This document shows, in pieces, positions 31,401 through 39,530 of a stretch of 64,000 nt of DNA. Where the stretch lies: positions 1,240,001-1,304,000 of the forward strand of contig CAWGOT010000003.1 in the NCBI GenBank assembly GCA_963824275.1, in the 5' to 3' direction. The DNA is from JANXQG01 sp963824275. Lineage in GTDB: Bacteria > Planctomycetota > Planctomycetia > Pirellulales > Thermoguttaceae. The position numbers and the translations under genes were made by a program. Position 1 is the stretch's first letter. Each line of letters starts with the position of its first letter. The notes under the pieces are model-generated. The model searched no databases. It had not been told where the DNA came from and worked only from the letters and a program-made list of their open reading frames with translations.

Positions 31401-31872
31401 GGGTCAGGGCGGCGAGGATCTGCTCGGCGACCATGTATTGCCCGTCCCAGGACCGCCAAAGGAGGAAATGGCTCAACTCGTGGGCCAGCAGCGCCCGGAA
31501 CTCGGCCTCCGTCAGCTTCGCGGAGACGGGACCGTGCAGGACGACGTGGGCCTCGCTCGGCACGTAGGCCAGCGAGGCGTTCAGCCCCTGCGGGTTCTGG
31601 GCCTGGTAGATCGTCACCGGCACGTCGAGCCCGAGCCTTCGGGCCACGTCTTCCGCTGCGGCGTAGATTTCCGGTTGCGCATCCCGCTCCAGCCGGTAGG
31701 TGGATTTCAACAACTCGAAGCGGATCGATTCGGCCTGATCGTCACGGACCTTGTTCGACGCGTACCAGTGCCAAACCTCGGCCTCCTGCTCCTTGAGGTA
31801 GGCGACGATCGCTTGATGGTAAAGCAGCGGCTTCAACTCCCGCTTGCCGTCGCTTACTGCCGAGTCGGACAT
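25421..31872 (-). CDS. Giant M48 protease / kinase-like / DUF4011 / SF1 helicase / Vsr-like nuclease protein, multiply frameshifted
   Basis: About 2,100 residues read across several frames. Start MSDSAVSDGKRELKPLLY at 31872. Residues about 20-260 are an M48-type zinc protease with HELSH at 131-135 (31468-31482). A segment of repeats without clear assignment follows (30640-31020). Then a kinase-like region: PVYLPGYVTWEHLVGHHDPLTDVFSLGMILASLACG and a tail ISRMTEIDRHRRVQDLRTLRHNLENY, without visible HRD or DFG motifs. DUF4011 starts LGKLRERLFEISKRNRLLHF (near 29910). The helicase has Walker A GPPGTGKSQTITNL (near 28710), Walker B VVIFDEASQITLEEA (near 26795) and HYRSRSESLI. The C-terminal nuclease has VGQSHFRCDLAVRRDGE and DLLERDLMRPKLLRDFGWKVTFVLAKDWY. 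DUF4011-helicase-Vsr proteins are known antiphage proteins (Hhe). Breaks are near 31060, 30650, 29430, 29030, 28830, 28540, 27000, 26300 and 25650, among others. Confidence 0.8.
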
Positions 31873-32008
31873 GGCACAGATTTGTTCTAGTTTGGCCCTG
31901 CCCGACGCCACCGCGGCGGCAGCGTCGGGTCGTCCTCTTATTATCCGCCGCGAGGTCGGACTGCACAAGCGGGCAAAGACCTCTGCCGGTTGATGATCGC
32001 CAGAACGG

Positions 32009-32504
32009 CTACGGCAGATCGTCGATCTGTTCGTGCTCGAAGAGGAGCGGTTGCAGCGACCGGCGGAGCTCTTCGATCGCCGCCAGGATGCCGATCATCA
32101 TCGAGATCGTCCCGGCCACGAAGAGCCAGGGCGCGATGGCCGCGATCGCTTCCGCCAGCGTTGCCAGGCCCAGGCAGAGCGAGCAGGCCAACATGCAGAG
32201 CACGGAAATCAGAGAGACTCATCAGCGTGCGGCGGATCCACCGCGCACGATTGAAAAGCTGATGCCCGATCTCGTCGAGCGTCGCGATTCGGAGCTCGAG
32301 ATGTTCGGGCTCCAATCCCACGGCGCCCTTGGCCCTCAAGGCCGACAATTGGGCCACGAGGTCGAAACGCTCCTTGTTCATCACCCGGCTGCGATTGGCC
32401 AAGGCGCTGAGGCGATTGTAGAAGGCGAGGCAGAGCAGGCCGTTGGCCGAAACCATGACCACGGGAGCAACAAACGACTGAATGGTCTCCAGATGGGGGA
32501 GCAT
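32009..32504 (-). CDS. DUF2721 membrane protein, one frameshift
   Basis: Small integral membrane protein. MLPHLETIQSFVAPVVMVSANGLLCLAFYNRLSALANRSRVMNKERFDLVAQ is the diagnostic DUF2721 N-terminus with a first membrane helix. Near 32205 the frame shifts, and SVLCMLACSLCLGLATLAEAIAAIAPWLFVAGTISMMIGILAAIEELRRSL gives the second and third helices. It lies about 130 bases before the giant gene in the same direction and so may share its transcript. Function of the family is unknown. Confidence 0.8.
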
Positions 32505-33073
32505 AAGCGGAGGCTACGCGCGGCGTCGCCCGCGGCCTGCGGCGGATCGAAGCCTGCCGGATTATTCGGTGTGGGCGGCAGTACCGCACTGGCGCCGTTG
32601 GAAGGCAACGCGATCGCCGTTGGCTGCGGCGGTGGCGATGGCGGCCTGCCGGCCGCATCGTTCCTGGCCGGCGGCAGGGCCCAGATCGTGTCGATGCCCG
32701 TTCGCGGCACGCGCACCGAGTCGCGCTTCTGCCGCGTGATCGGCGGCCGCTGCGAGCTCGTGGCATATTCCATACGGGTCTGTTCCAGAACGTCGGCCAA
32801 AACGATTTCGTCGTGCGTGACCTCCCTGACCGTCCCGCTATAACAGTCCAAAGAGCCCTTCAACGCCGTGAGCGGCACAACCATGTCGATCTCGCAGTAA
32901 CAGCCCGGCTGCAGGTCGGAGGCCTCGACCGGCTCGAGCGGCCCTCCTTGAACACCGGACCAGGGCAGTTTCAGGCCGCAGCCCGATCCGGCCCAGAGCA
33001 GACAGGCTGCCAGGCAGAAGACAGGCGCGGAAATCGACCGGCTGGGAGAAACATGGTCTGGGAAAAATACCAT
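32381..33073 (-). CDS. Putative lipoprotein with a proline-rich tail
   Basis: N-terminus MVFFPDHVSPSRSISAPVFCLAACLLWAGSGCGLKLPW has a lipoprotein signal with lipobox AGSGC. A conserved-looking segment follows: DLQPGCYCEIDMVVPLTALKGSLDCYSGTVREVTHDEIVLADVLEQTRME, perhaps an SH3-like or adaptor fold. The last third is rich in proline and alanine. The open frame runs about 120 bases into the DUF2721 gene; a frame change near 32530 would give a stop (TAG) just before that start, so the real end is probably near 32520. Function unknown. Confidence 0.6.
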   Translation of the reverse strand: MVFFPDHVSPSRSISAPVFCLAACLLWAGSGCGLKLPWSGVQGGPLEPVEASDLQPGCYCEIDMVVPLTALKGSLDCYSGTVREVTHDEIVLADVLEQTRMEYATSSQRPPITRQKRDSVRVPRTGIDTIWALPPARNDAAGRPPSPPPQPTAIALPSNGASAVLPPTPNNPAGFDPPQAAGDAARSLRLCSPIWRPFSRLLLPWSWFRPTACSASPSTIASAPWPIAAG

Positions 33074-33124
33074 GAAGTCCCGGCTGGTCGCAAGGCCAGT
33101 TCCGTGCTGCGAAAGATCAGCTAG

Positions 33125-33790
33125 CTAGGCAAAATGGGCATGTTTCCGCTTTTGCCGGACACGCCAGCCGAACGCTCCCGCCCAGAGCCCGGCGGCAAGC
33201 AGCCCTAGCGTACCCGGTTCGGGCACGGACGGCGCGTTGACCGTAAAGCCCTGGTTCACCTGGTAGTTGATGGAACCGGCGAAAGTGACATCGTAACCAA
33301 AGCCCAGGCTGTCATCCGGTGCGACCGGCGTAGTGCCTTCCTGATAAACCACGCTTCCGACCCAGGAACCTGCATTAAACACCGGCTGCGTGACGCTGGA
33401 GGTTGTCCAGCCCGCGTTGCTCACCGTCCCGTTCGAGATGGAGAAACTGACCGACATGGAAAGGACCACGCCGTAACTGGTCCAATCGATGCCGGTGTCG
33501 TTGTTCACCGAGTTCGAGACTTGAAGCGTCGGATCCGCGGGCGAGTCCGCAGTCAGAGCCGCCTGCAGATCGGCGTGCGGTCCGGCCTGCGTGGAACTCA
33601 CCGCCAACAGGGCAAACTGCGGCGACGGGGTAAAGATTCCATCGTTTCCCAGCGTGAGCAGGTCGGTGTCGCTGCTGCGTTCGGTCCCCGTGAGGAGAGT
33701 GCCGGCACGCCCCGCCGTTCCCAAAGCCAAAGTCGCAGCCACAACACCAAAAATGAAGATTCTTGCCACGGTACCAGGCCTCCGATGCAC
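33125..33790 (-). CDS. PEP-CTERM sorting-domain protein
   Basis: 221 residues with an N-terminal signal (RIFIFGVVAATLALGTAGRAG) and a C-terminal PEP-CTERM tripartite signal: VPEPGTLGLLAAGLWAGAFGWRVRQKRKH. The middle is rich in Ser, Thr, Val and Asn (VSNSVNNDTGIDWTSYGVVLSMSVSFSISNG) and is predicted to be beta-sheet. It should be exported and processed by an exosortase, then attached to or released into the extracellular matrix. No exosortase gene is in the window. Confidence 0.9.
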   Translation of the reverse strand: MHRRPGTVARIFIFGVVAATLALGTAGRAGTLLTGTERSSDTDLLTLGNDGIFTPSPQFALLAVSSTQAGPHADLQAALTADSPADPTLQVSNSVNNDTGIDWTSYGVVLSMSVSFSISNGTVSNAGWTTSSVTQPVFNAGSWVGSVVYQEGTTPVAPDDSLGFGYDVTFAGSINYQVNQGFTVNAPSVPEPGTLGLLAAGLWAGAFGWRVRQKRKHAHFA

Positions 33791-33810
33791 TTTCTTGTTG
33801 TTATAGTTTG

Positions 33811-33908
33811 CGCGGGCAGAAATGAGCCGTTGGAGTCCCGCCTTTAGGCGGTTTGTCCGGCAGGTTTCCGGCTAAAGCCGGGACTCCAACGGCTCATTTC
33901 TGCCCGCG
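33811..33908. repeat. Long perfect inverted repeat
   Basis: Two 30-bp perfect arms, 33811-33840 and 33879-33908, with inner complementary parts (CTTTAGGCGG, GGCTAAAGCC) around a short centre. It lies between the PEP-CTERM gene start and the small gene at 33951. Confidence 0.9.
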
Positions 33909-33950
33909 TGCAGTATATGCCGATCAAGGCGACGACGGTCGCAGGACCAT

Positions 33951-34214
33951 CTATGCCGCACGGCGTTTCTGGTCAGGCCGCGGGGCGTCGGGCAGCGGGG
34001 TGGAAGGCCCTTCGCTGCCGCGGGTCTGCCCTGGGCCGGCTGAACTGTCGGTCGTGATACAATTCCGTTGGGCCAGTTCCTTTCGGCGATGGATTTCGCC
34101 CAAGACTTCCCTTTGCAAACGGCAAAGATCGTCAACAGGAAGTTCGCTTAAACGCTTGAGGATGTTCATGCTAGTTCTGAGGTGCTTGGCAAAGAGCTGG
34201 GGATGGATCGTCAT
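33951..34214 (-). CDS. Small hypothetical protein, coupled to the gene upstream
   Basis: 87 residues, MTIHPQLFAKHLRTSMNILKRLSELPVDDLCRLQREVLGEIHRRKELAQ followed by a Pro/Ser-rich tail. Its ATG overlaps the TGA of the preceding gene (ATGA), which supports the start and implies translational coupling; the inner Met at 34169 is an alternative. The helix NILKRLSELPVDDLCRLQREVLGEIHRRKE resembles TILNLLVDLADADLFALCEAIDIELQRREE in the gene at 35060, suggesting two related small proteins. Confidence 0.55.
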   Translation of the reverse strand: MTIHPQLFAKHLRTSMNILKRLSELPVDDLCRLQREVLGEIHRRKELAQRNCITTDSSAGPGQTRGSEGPSTPLPDAPRPDQKRRAA

Positions 34215-34731
34215 GCGGCGTGGCGTTTCGGGGTCTCGCCGTGCTTTTCAGGGCTGCCAGGTGTGGCGGCGGGGTCCGGCTTGATAGCCAGGAGGACCGC
34301 AGCCGTGGCCCTCAACGTCCGGGTGCGAGACCGCCATACATATCCGACCGCGGCCAGGGAAAGGAGGAGCCCACTGCCGCCGAGGACGGCAATCCAGGCC
34401 CGCTGGGCCGGGCTGAGCGTCGATCCCACGCTATGGGAGCCGTCATCCGGGTCCAGGTCCCCGAGCCTGCGGGCGGCTGCCGTTGTTTGCTCGCTCGCGG
34501 CCTCCGCCTTTTTCAGGTCGCGTTGATAGCGGTCGCTTTCAGGATCGAGCGAGTTCAAATAGCCGTCTGCCGTAGGGGTGCTGGGCGAGGTGACCGCGTT
34601 GGGCCCGGCATCCGGCCGGGGTAAAGGCCGTTGGACGCGGCGCTGGATTGCTGGGCGAAACTGCGGCTGGCGATCGCCAGCGAGAAAATCGCCAACGGGA
34701 CACGAAGAGCTTTCCAAGGATGGCGTTTCAC
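34211..34731 (-). CDS. Small exported single-pass membrane protein, GTG start, one frameshift
   Basis: The best start is a GTG at 34729-34731 behind GAGG. It gives VKRHPWKALRVPLAIFSLAIASRSFAQQSS, a signal peptide with a plausible cleavage after SFA. An indel near 34620 joins this to AVTSPSTPTADGYLNSLDPESDRYQRDLKKAEAASEQTTAAARRLGDL and one membrane helix (AWIAVLGGSGLLLSLAAVGYVW) followed by positively charged residues. Orientation would be outside to inside. The first open frame alone starts at 34717 and lacks the signal. Function unknown; it is part of a run of small genes up to 35884. Confidence 0.55.
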
Positions 34732-34795
34732 GTTAGCCTCGATTCTTCAGGGAACTTGGTGCGGGATGAATGTGGGTAGAACAGCAGTCGTTGGT

Positions 34796-34987
34796 TCAGG
34801 CAGCCCAGCGGGCGGACCGCCGCATGGCAAGGCTCCGGCCGGCCCAGTAGGCCTCGTCGGTCTTGGGGTCGGTGCCGTCGGTCGGCGCGGGCGGCTTGTC
34901 GTCGGGCAGGGCATGAGTGCGGCGATACTCTTCCAAAGAGATAACAGCCGGCTCGTCAGGGGATTGGTGGTCTTGGTGGTCTTTCAT
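34796..34987 (-). CDS. Small hypothetical protein, 63 residues
   Basis: MKDHQDHQSPDEPAVISLEEYRRTHALPDDKPPAPTDGTDPKTDEAYWAGRSLAMRRSARWAA. It is acidic at the start and basic at the end. It shares direction with its neighbours in the small-gene run. Not recognised. Confidence 0.45.
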   Translation of the reverse strand: MKDHQDHQSPDEPAVISLEEYRRTHALPDDKPPAPTDGTDPKTDEAYWAGRSLAMRRSARWAA

Positions 34988-35059
34988 AATCGTCGCGCAT
35001 CTTTCTAAAGGTCGTTTAGGGGTTCGGGGCGCCTGACAGGTTTTGACAGGCGGTATCGA

Positions 35060-35314
35060 TTACTTGCCGGCGACAGGGTCACGCCGCACGGCGCCGGGTT
35101 GTCGCCTTGCCGATTCCGGTAATGCGGACCGGGGGCGCGCGGCTCCGTTGCGCCGGCGGTAGCTCTGCTCCCGCTCGATAGCCCGGCGACGCGCCGAATC
35201 GGGAACCTCGCTGACCGGTTCCTCGCGGCGCTGCAACTCGATGTCAATCGCCTCGCACAAGGCAAAAAGGTCGGCATCGGCCAGGTCTACGAGCAGGTTG
35301 AGAATCGTCTTCAT
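35060..35314 (-). CDS. Small hypothetical protein, about 84 residues
   Basis: The start MKTILNLLVDLADADLFALCEAIDIELQRREEPVSEVPDSARRRAIEREQ at 35314 is chosen for the strong upstream GGGAGG; a Met at 35425 is also in frame. A short acidic helix is followed by a long basic, arginine-rich tail. The first helix resembles the protein encoded at 33951-34214. Possibly nucleic-acid binding; function unknown. Confidence 0.55.
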   Translation of the reverse strand: MKTILNLLVDLADADLFALCEAIDIELQRREEPVSEVPDSARRRAIEREQSYRRRNGAARPRSALPESARRQPGAVRRDPVAGK

Positions 35315-35455
35315 GGGGTTTTTTCCTCCCGCGTTCAGCGTTTCCAGGCCGGAAGCGGGATTCCGGGCTTTGGACTTGTGGGGACTTGTTTCAGCGACGG
35401 GTTGGGGCGGCATTTTCTTGGACATCGGATTGCGTTGGCAGGAGGAAGGAAGTTG

Positions 35456-35884
35456 TTAGGCGGCCTTGGGCCGTGGGCTTTGACGTTGCGCCGGCTCCTG
35501 TTCCGCCGGCGGAAGCATGGAGGCGAAAAACTCGTCCCATTGCCGCTCGTCGAGCGGGCCAAGCAGAAGCCAGGCCCCTTGCGTCCGCACGAACAACTCC
35601 AAGCCCTCGTGCATTCTCTCCGTGTAAACCGCAACGCGCCGCGCTCCGTGCCTGGCCAGCGCCTGGGAAAACAACTCGATCGCCTGGGCATGGTCGTGGC
35701 TGGCGTCGACCAGCACCACCTTGGTGCCGCTCAACGAGCGGCGAATCGCCCAGACCGAGCGGTCGAAAATCGGTTCGATCCCACAGTCCTCGTGGTTCCG
35801 CGCCCAGAGGGCAACCTGCTGGGATAAGGACTCGGTGGGATAACCTAGGGCGATGCTATGCACAACGGCCTCGAACTTGGTCAT
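35456..35884 (-). CDS. Small alpha/beta protein of unknown function
   Basis: 142 residues, MTKFEAVVHSIALGYPTESLSQQVALWARNHEDCGIEPIFDRSVWAIRRSLSGTKVVLVDASHDHAQAIELFSQALARHGARRVAVYTERMHEGLELFVRTQGAWLLLGPLDERQWDEFFASM. The pattern of strands and helices resembles a response-regulator receiver or flavodoxin-like fold, but the phosphate-accepting aspartates are not conserved clearly. It is the first of the small genes downstream of the sigma-54 regulator. Confidence 0.55.
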   Translation of the reverse strand: MTKFEAVVHSIALGYPTESLSQQVALWARNHEDCGIEPIFDRSVWAIRRSLSGTKVVLVDASHDHAQAIELFSQALARHGARRVAVYTERMHEGLELFVRTQGAWLLLGPLDERQWDEFFASMLPPAEQEPAQRQSPRPKAA

Positions 35885-36369
35885 GCTTTACGTCCTCCTT
35901 GACGAAACGTTGCTTCCGCGTCCCTGGGACATTGGGCTCGCGGTCGGCGTTCTTCTTATGCAAGCATCGTGCCAACATCGCCCGCGAGGGCAAATCGCTA
36001 CCCAACGTCAAGCCCGGTCAAGCGTTAGCGCGGCGGCAGGGAGAAACGCCCGAGATCGCCGCGAAGAAAAGGGTCGCAGAGCGCGGCACCGCGCCGGTCG
36101 CAAACTGCGACCATGTTGCGGCTCTTCCGGTTTTAATAGGTGCAGCGCGTAGGGTGGGGACCAGCGAGGACCAGCGAGCTTGCGAGCGCCGGCCCACCGA
36201 TCACGCGGTTTGGTGGGCCGTGCTCGCAAGCCGACCATGGGTACATGGTGCCCGGGTCCCACCCTGCAATGTCACCGGTTCTGCACCTGAACCCGGAAGA
36301 GCCCCATGTTCAGAATCGGCCTGTTGTAGAACAAGACCACTGGCATCGGAAGATAGAAGCCGCAGCGGC
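35885..36369. other. Intergenic region with a TAGGGTGGG-family palindrome
   Basis: Lies between the sigma-54 regulator and the small genes, about 480 bases. The open frames present have no ribosome site. The palindrome occupies 36149-36266; nothing else stands out. Confidence 0.5.
36149..36266. repeat. Palindromic intergenic repeat (TAGGGTGGG family)
   Basis: Begins GTAGGGTGGGGACCAGCGAG and ends GGGTCCCACCCTGC. The right half contains GCCGACCATGGGTACATGGT, shared with the element inside the decarboxylase gene at 3313-3386, so the two elements are composites of the same parts. Confidence 0.85.
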
Positions 36370-37321
36370 TCAGCCCAGCTTGTGCGAGCGGAGCTTGCGG
36401 GCCAGAGTTGCCCGATGGACCTGAAGCATGCGCGCCGCCTTGCGCTGGTTGAAATTGGCATGCTCCATGGCCTGCGCGATCACCTGTCGCTCGGCCTGTT
36501 TCAGCGTCATCTGGCCGTCCGGGCCGGACATCGTGGTCTGGCTCGACTCGCCCATCAGCATGTCCAAGAGCATCTCCGGCGAGAGGCCGGTGACGTACAG
36601 CCGCTCGACCCAAGCCGACAACTCGCGGATGTTGCCCGGCCACGCATAGCCGGTCAAGATCGTGCGGACTTGCGGCGGCAGCACCACCGGCGGACGCTGG
36701 TAGCGATCGGCGACGACCCGCAGGAAATGGTCCAACAGCGGAGCGATGTCCTCGGGCCGCTCGCGCAAGGCGGGGCAGTTGGATCCGCACGATGTTCAAG
36801 CGATGATAGAGATCGCGGCGGAATGTTGCCCAGCCGGACCATCTCCGCCAGGTTCTGGTTCGAACCGGCCAGAAAACGGGTATCGACCTTCACCGGCACG
36901 GGCTTGCCCACGGGCATGACCTCGTGCTCCTGCAGCACGCGGAGCAGCTTGGGCTGCAAGGAAAGCGGGAACTCGCAGATTTCGTCGAGAAAGACCGTGC
37001 CGCCATCGGCCGTCCGGAACACGCCCAGCATCGTCTGCTCGGCGCCCGTGAACGCACCACGCACGTGGCCGAAGAACTGGCTCTCGAATAGACTCTCGCT
37101 GAGCCCGCGCAATTGACCGGGATAAACGGCCGGTCGGCACGCTGACTCTTGGCAAACAGCCGCCGGGCGATCAACTCCTTGCCCGTGCCGCTTTCACCTT
37201 CAATCAGAACGCAGCAGTCGGTGGCTGCCACCTGATCGACAAGCTGCAGCACATCACGAATCGCTCGGGAAACGCCCACAATTATGGGCACACCGGTAGC
37301 CGTGACCTTAAGCGTGCTCAT
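36370..37321 (-). CDS. Sigma-54-dependent Fis-type transcriptional regulator without sensor domain, frameshifted
   Basis: AAA+ activator. It begins MSTLKVTATGVPIIVGVSRAIRDVLQLVDQVAATDCCVLIEGESGTGKELIARRLF (Walker A GESGTGKE), so no receiver, GAF or PAS domain precedes the AAA+ core. The sigma-54 contact loop is intact in FFGHVRGAFTGAEQTMLGVF, followed by FLDEICEFPLSLQPKLLRVLQ (Walker B). The Fis-like helix-turn-helix is ERQVIAQAMEHANFNQRKAARMLQVHRATLARKLRSHKLG. Frame breaks near 37112, 36830 and 36780. Lacking a sensor domain, it may be controlled by amount or by a partner protein. The small-gene run downstream is a candidate target. Confidence 0.88.
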
Positions 37322-37639
37322 GATATGCTTGGCGGGAAACTCGAGCTGGAAACCCCGACCGGACGGTTCAGTGCATCTTGCACGCCGCCCGTCTTCGCTT
37401 CATTTCCAGGAAAGATCCCTAACGCTGCCTCCGTATCTGTTGCCAAATACTTCCTGCAATGCAGGTCGGCACCCATGCGACTATACATCCTAACATTTAG
37501 CATAATCAATTTGTCCGTTTCGTCAATAGCTTTGCAAAAAAGAATCTTTCGCGATTTTCCCGCATTGCATTACATTCAGTGCTGGTTGGCATCACTAGAA
37601 ATAAGGGGATACAGGGCATGATCGCTAGTTTTGACAAGA
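37322..37639. other. Upstream region of the sigma-54 regulator
   Basis: About 320 bases, more AT-rich than the surroundings (near 37490-37590). It must contain the promoter of the regulator. I could not recognise a clear -24/-12 or -35/-10 pair. Confidence 0.4.
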
Positions 37640-38717
37640 TCAGTCGATCCAGCCCCCGCCCAGAACCTCGTCGCCCCGATAGCAAACCGCTGCTTGCCCT
37701 GGGGCAACCCCGTAGCAGGGCTCCCGGAATTCCACGCGGAATCGATCGTGCGGCAGGGTCTCGACGACGGCCTCGACCGCAGGGCTGCGGTAGCGAATCT
37801 TCACTTGGCATTCAAAGCGCGGCCCGGGGCGGGAAGAACCAGTTGGCCCCGCGGGCGGAAAGGTCCCGCCGGGCAAGTTCGTCCTTGGTGCCGAGGACCA
37901 CTTCGCGGTTCTGGGCGTCGATCCGCACCACGTAGCGGGGTTCGCCCAAGGCGACCCCCAGCCCTTTCCGCTGCCCGATCGTGAACTTTTCAACACCCTC
38001 GTGCCGGCCGACCACCTGTCCGTCGGTGGTGACAATCGGGCCGGAAGTATCTTGCGGGGGACGATTCTCGCGAATGAAGCGGGCATGGTCCTGATCGGGG
38101 ACGAAGCAAATCTCCTGGCTATCGGGCTTTTCTGCCACTTGGTGCAGGCCGAGGCGGTCGGCGATTCGCCGGATTTCCTCCTTCTGATAATCTCCCACGG
38201 GAAATTGCAGCCGGGAGAGGACCTCGGGCCGGATGCCCCACAGCACATAGGACTGGTCCTTGCCCGGATCGAGCCCTCGGCACAAGGCGAGGCGGCCATC
38301 GGGCGTCTGGACCAGGCGGGCGTAGTGTCCCGTGGCGATTTGCCGCGCCCCGACGCTATCGGCATAGTCGACCAGCTTGCCGAACTTCAGCCAAGTATTG
38401 CAGACCACGCACGGGTTCGGCGTCCGGCCGGAGGTGTATTCGGAAATAAAGTAGTGGATAATGCGGCCGAATTCCTCCTGGAAGTTGATCGCATAGAAGG
38501 GGATTCCCAACCGCTCGGCCACGCGGCGGGCGTCGGCCGCGTCGCTTGCGCTGCAGCACCCCTGTTTTCGCGGGGAGGTTGAGGTAGAGCAGGCGGTCGT
38601 TTCCTGGTGGCCATGGCGCATGAACAGCCCTACCACGTCGTGACCGGCCTGGCGGAGCAGCCAGGCGGCCACGCTGCTATCGACTCCACCGGACATGGCT
38701 AGGATGAGGCGCGACAT
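37640..38717 (-). CDS. mnmA: tRNA-specific 2-thiouridylase MnmA, one frameshift
   Basis: Thiolates U34 of tRNA for Lys, Glu and Gln. Motifs: the PP-loop LAMSGGVDSSVAAWLL at the start, catalytic cysteine in CCSASDAADARRVAERLGIP, second cysteine in TPNPCVVCNTWLKFGKL, GHYARLVQTPDGRLALCRGLDPGKDQSYVLWGI, and AEKPDSQEICFVPDQDHARFI. A frame change near 37825 leads to FECQVKIRYRSPAVEAVVETLPHDRFRVEFREPCYGVAPGQAAVCYRGDEVLGGGWID, the C-terminal beta-barrel. Length about 358 residues, typical. Divergent from the gene at 38930. Confidence 0.95.
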
Positions 38718-38757
38718 AAGGTCATTCTTGCAGGGCGCGGCCGCCAGGCAACCGGAT

Positions 38758-38800
38758 TTCTGGATCTGCTGGATGCTGGATGCTGGATCTGCTGGATCTG
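38758..38800. repeat. Short CTGGAT tandem repeat
   Basis: Six to seven degenerate copies of CTGGATCTG or CTGGATG in the divergent region between mnmA and the toxin-antitoxin pair. Confidence 0.7.
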
Positions 38801-38929
38801 AGGACTACTTCACAGTTCGACCGACGACTGCTAAAATGCAAGCTGCAAGCCGCGCGATGGCAATGTCACCCGGTTCCCGCCTGTAGCGAGTGTATTGGTG
38901 GCGGGCGTTTTGACTCCAGGGCTCGTTCC

Positions 38930-39187
38930 GTGACCCACATCAACCTCCCCGACAGCATGAGATCGCAGCTTGGCAGCTTGAGCGAGCCGCTGGTGTTGTG
39001 CGACGAAGCGGGGAATCCGCTTGGCACGTTCACGCCGGTTACCAAGCTCACCGAGCATCAGCGCATTGCGCTGACCGTACCCGACCACCTCCTCGACTCA
39101 GGCACTCCCACGGAAGAGCTACGACGGAGACTTCGTGAGGAGCGCATCCCCCACGAAGAGGTTCTGCAGATTGCGAAGCACCTATGA
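38930..39187 (+). CDS. Antitoxin-like protein, GTG start
   Basis: 85 residues, VTHINLPDSMRSQLGSLSEPLVLCDEAGNPLGTFTPVTKLTEHQRIALTVPDHLLDSGTPTEELRRRLREERIPHEEVLQIAKHL. The LCDEAGNPLGTFTP segment and helical C-terminus are like antitoxins paired with RelE-type toxins in planctomycetes and cyanobacteria. I use the GTG at 38930 because the residues before it are low quality. The TGA overlaps the ATG of the next gene. Confidence 0.7.
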   Translation: MTHINLPDSMRSQLGSLSEPLVLCDEAGNPLGTFTPVTKLTEHQRIALTVPDHLLDSGTPTEELRRRLREERIPHEEVLQIAKHL

Positions 39188-39493
39188 GTTATCGGGTGAC
39201 TTGGGTGCGTTCCGCGCAAGACCGCGCTGCTTCAGATCATCATCAGCCGGCCCGATAGGGCTGCGGTTGTGAACGCCCTGGATCGCCTTGGCACAATCCT
39301 GCAACAAGAAGGTCCCGCGGCCGGTGAGTCGAGAGAGGGGCAATTCCGTGTTCTCTTCGAGTTACCGCTTGCCGTCAAATTCTCGGTGGAAGAGCCGCAG
39401 TGCGCGGTAACCGTAACGGACGTGTGGGCAATCGGCCGCCAGAAGGCGAGCATCGGTCACCCGCCTTTCCCGTTGTGCCCGCAGTGGATATAA
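39184..39493 (+). CDS. RelE/ParE-like toxin, one frameshift
   Basis: Begins MSYRVTWVRSAQD at 39184 (ATGA overlap with the antitoxin). After an indel near 39222 the frame gives ALLQIIISRPDRAAVVNALDRLGTILQQEGPAAGESREGQFRVLFELPLAVKFSVEEPQCAVTVTDVWAI. The pattern, a helix pair followed by LFELPLAVKFSVEE and a last strand, fits the RelE fold. Ribosome-dependent mRNA cleavage is the usual activity of the family. The pair would be inactive if the indel is real. Confidence 0.75.
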
Positions 39494-39530
39494 TCCTCTG
39501 TTTCGAAGGCAATTCTCCCAGGAATCTACG

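Noticed and set aside
39286..39302. TGGCAC-N5-TGCA, similar to a sigma-54 promoter
   Set aside because: It lies within the RelE-like coding region and lacks the exact TTGC spacing.
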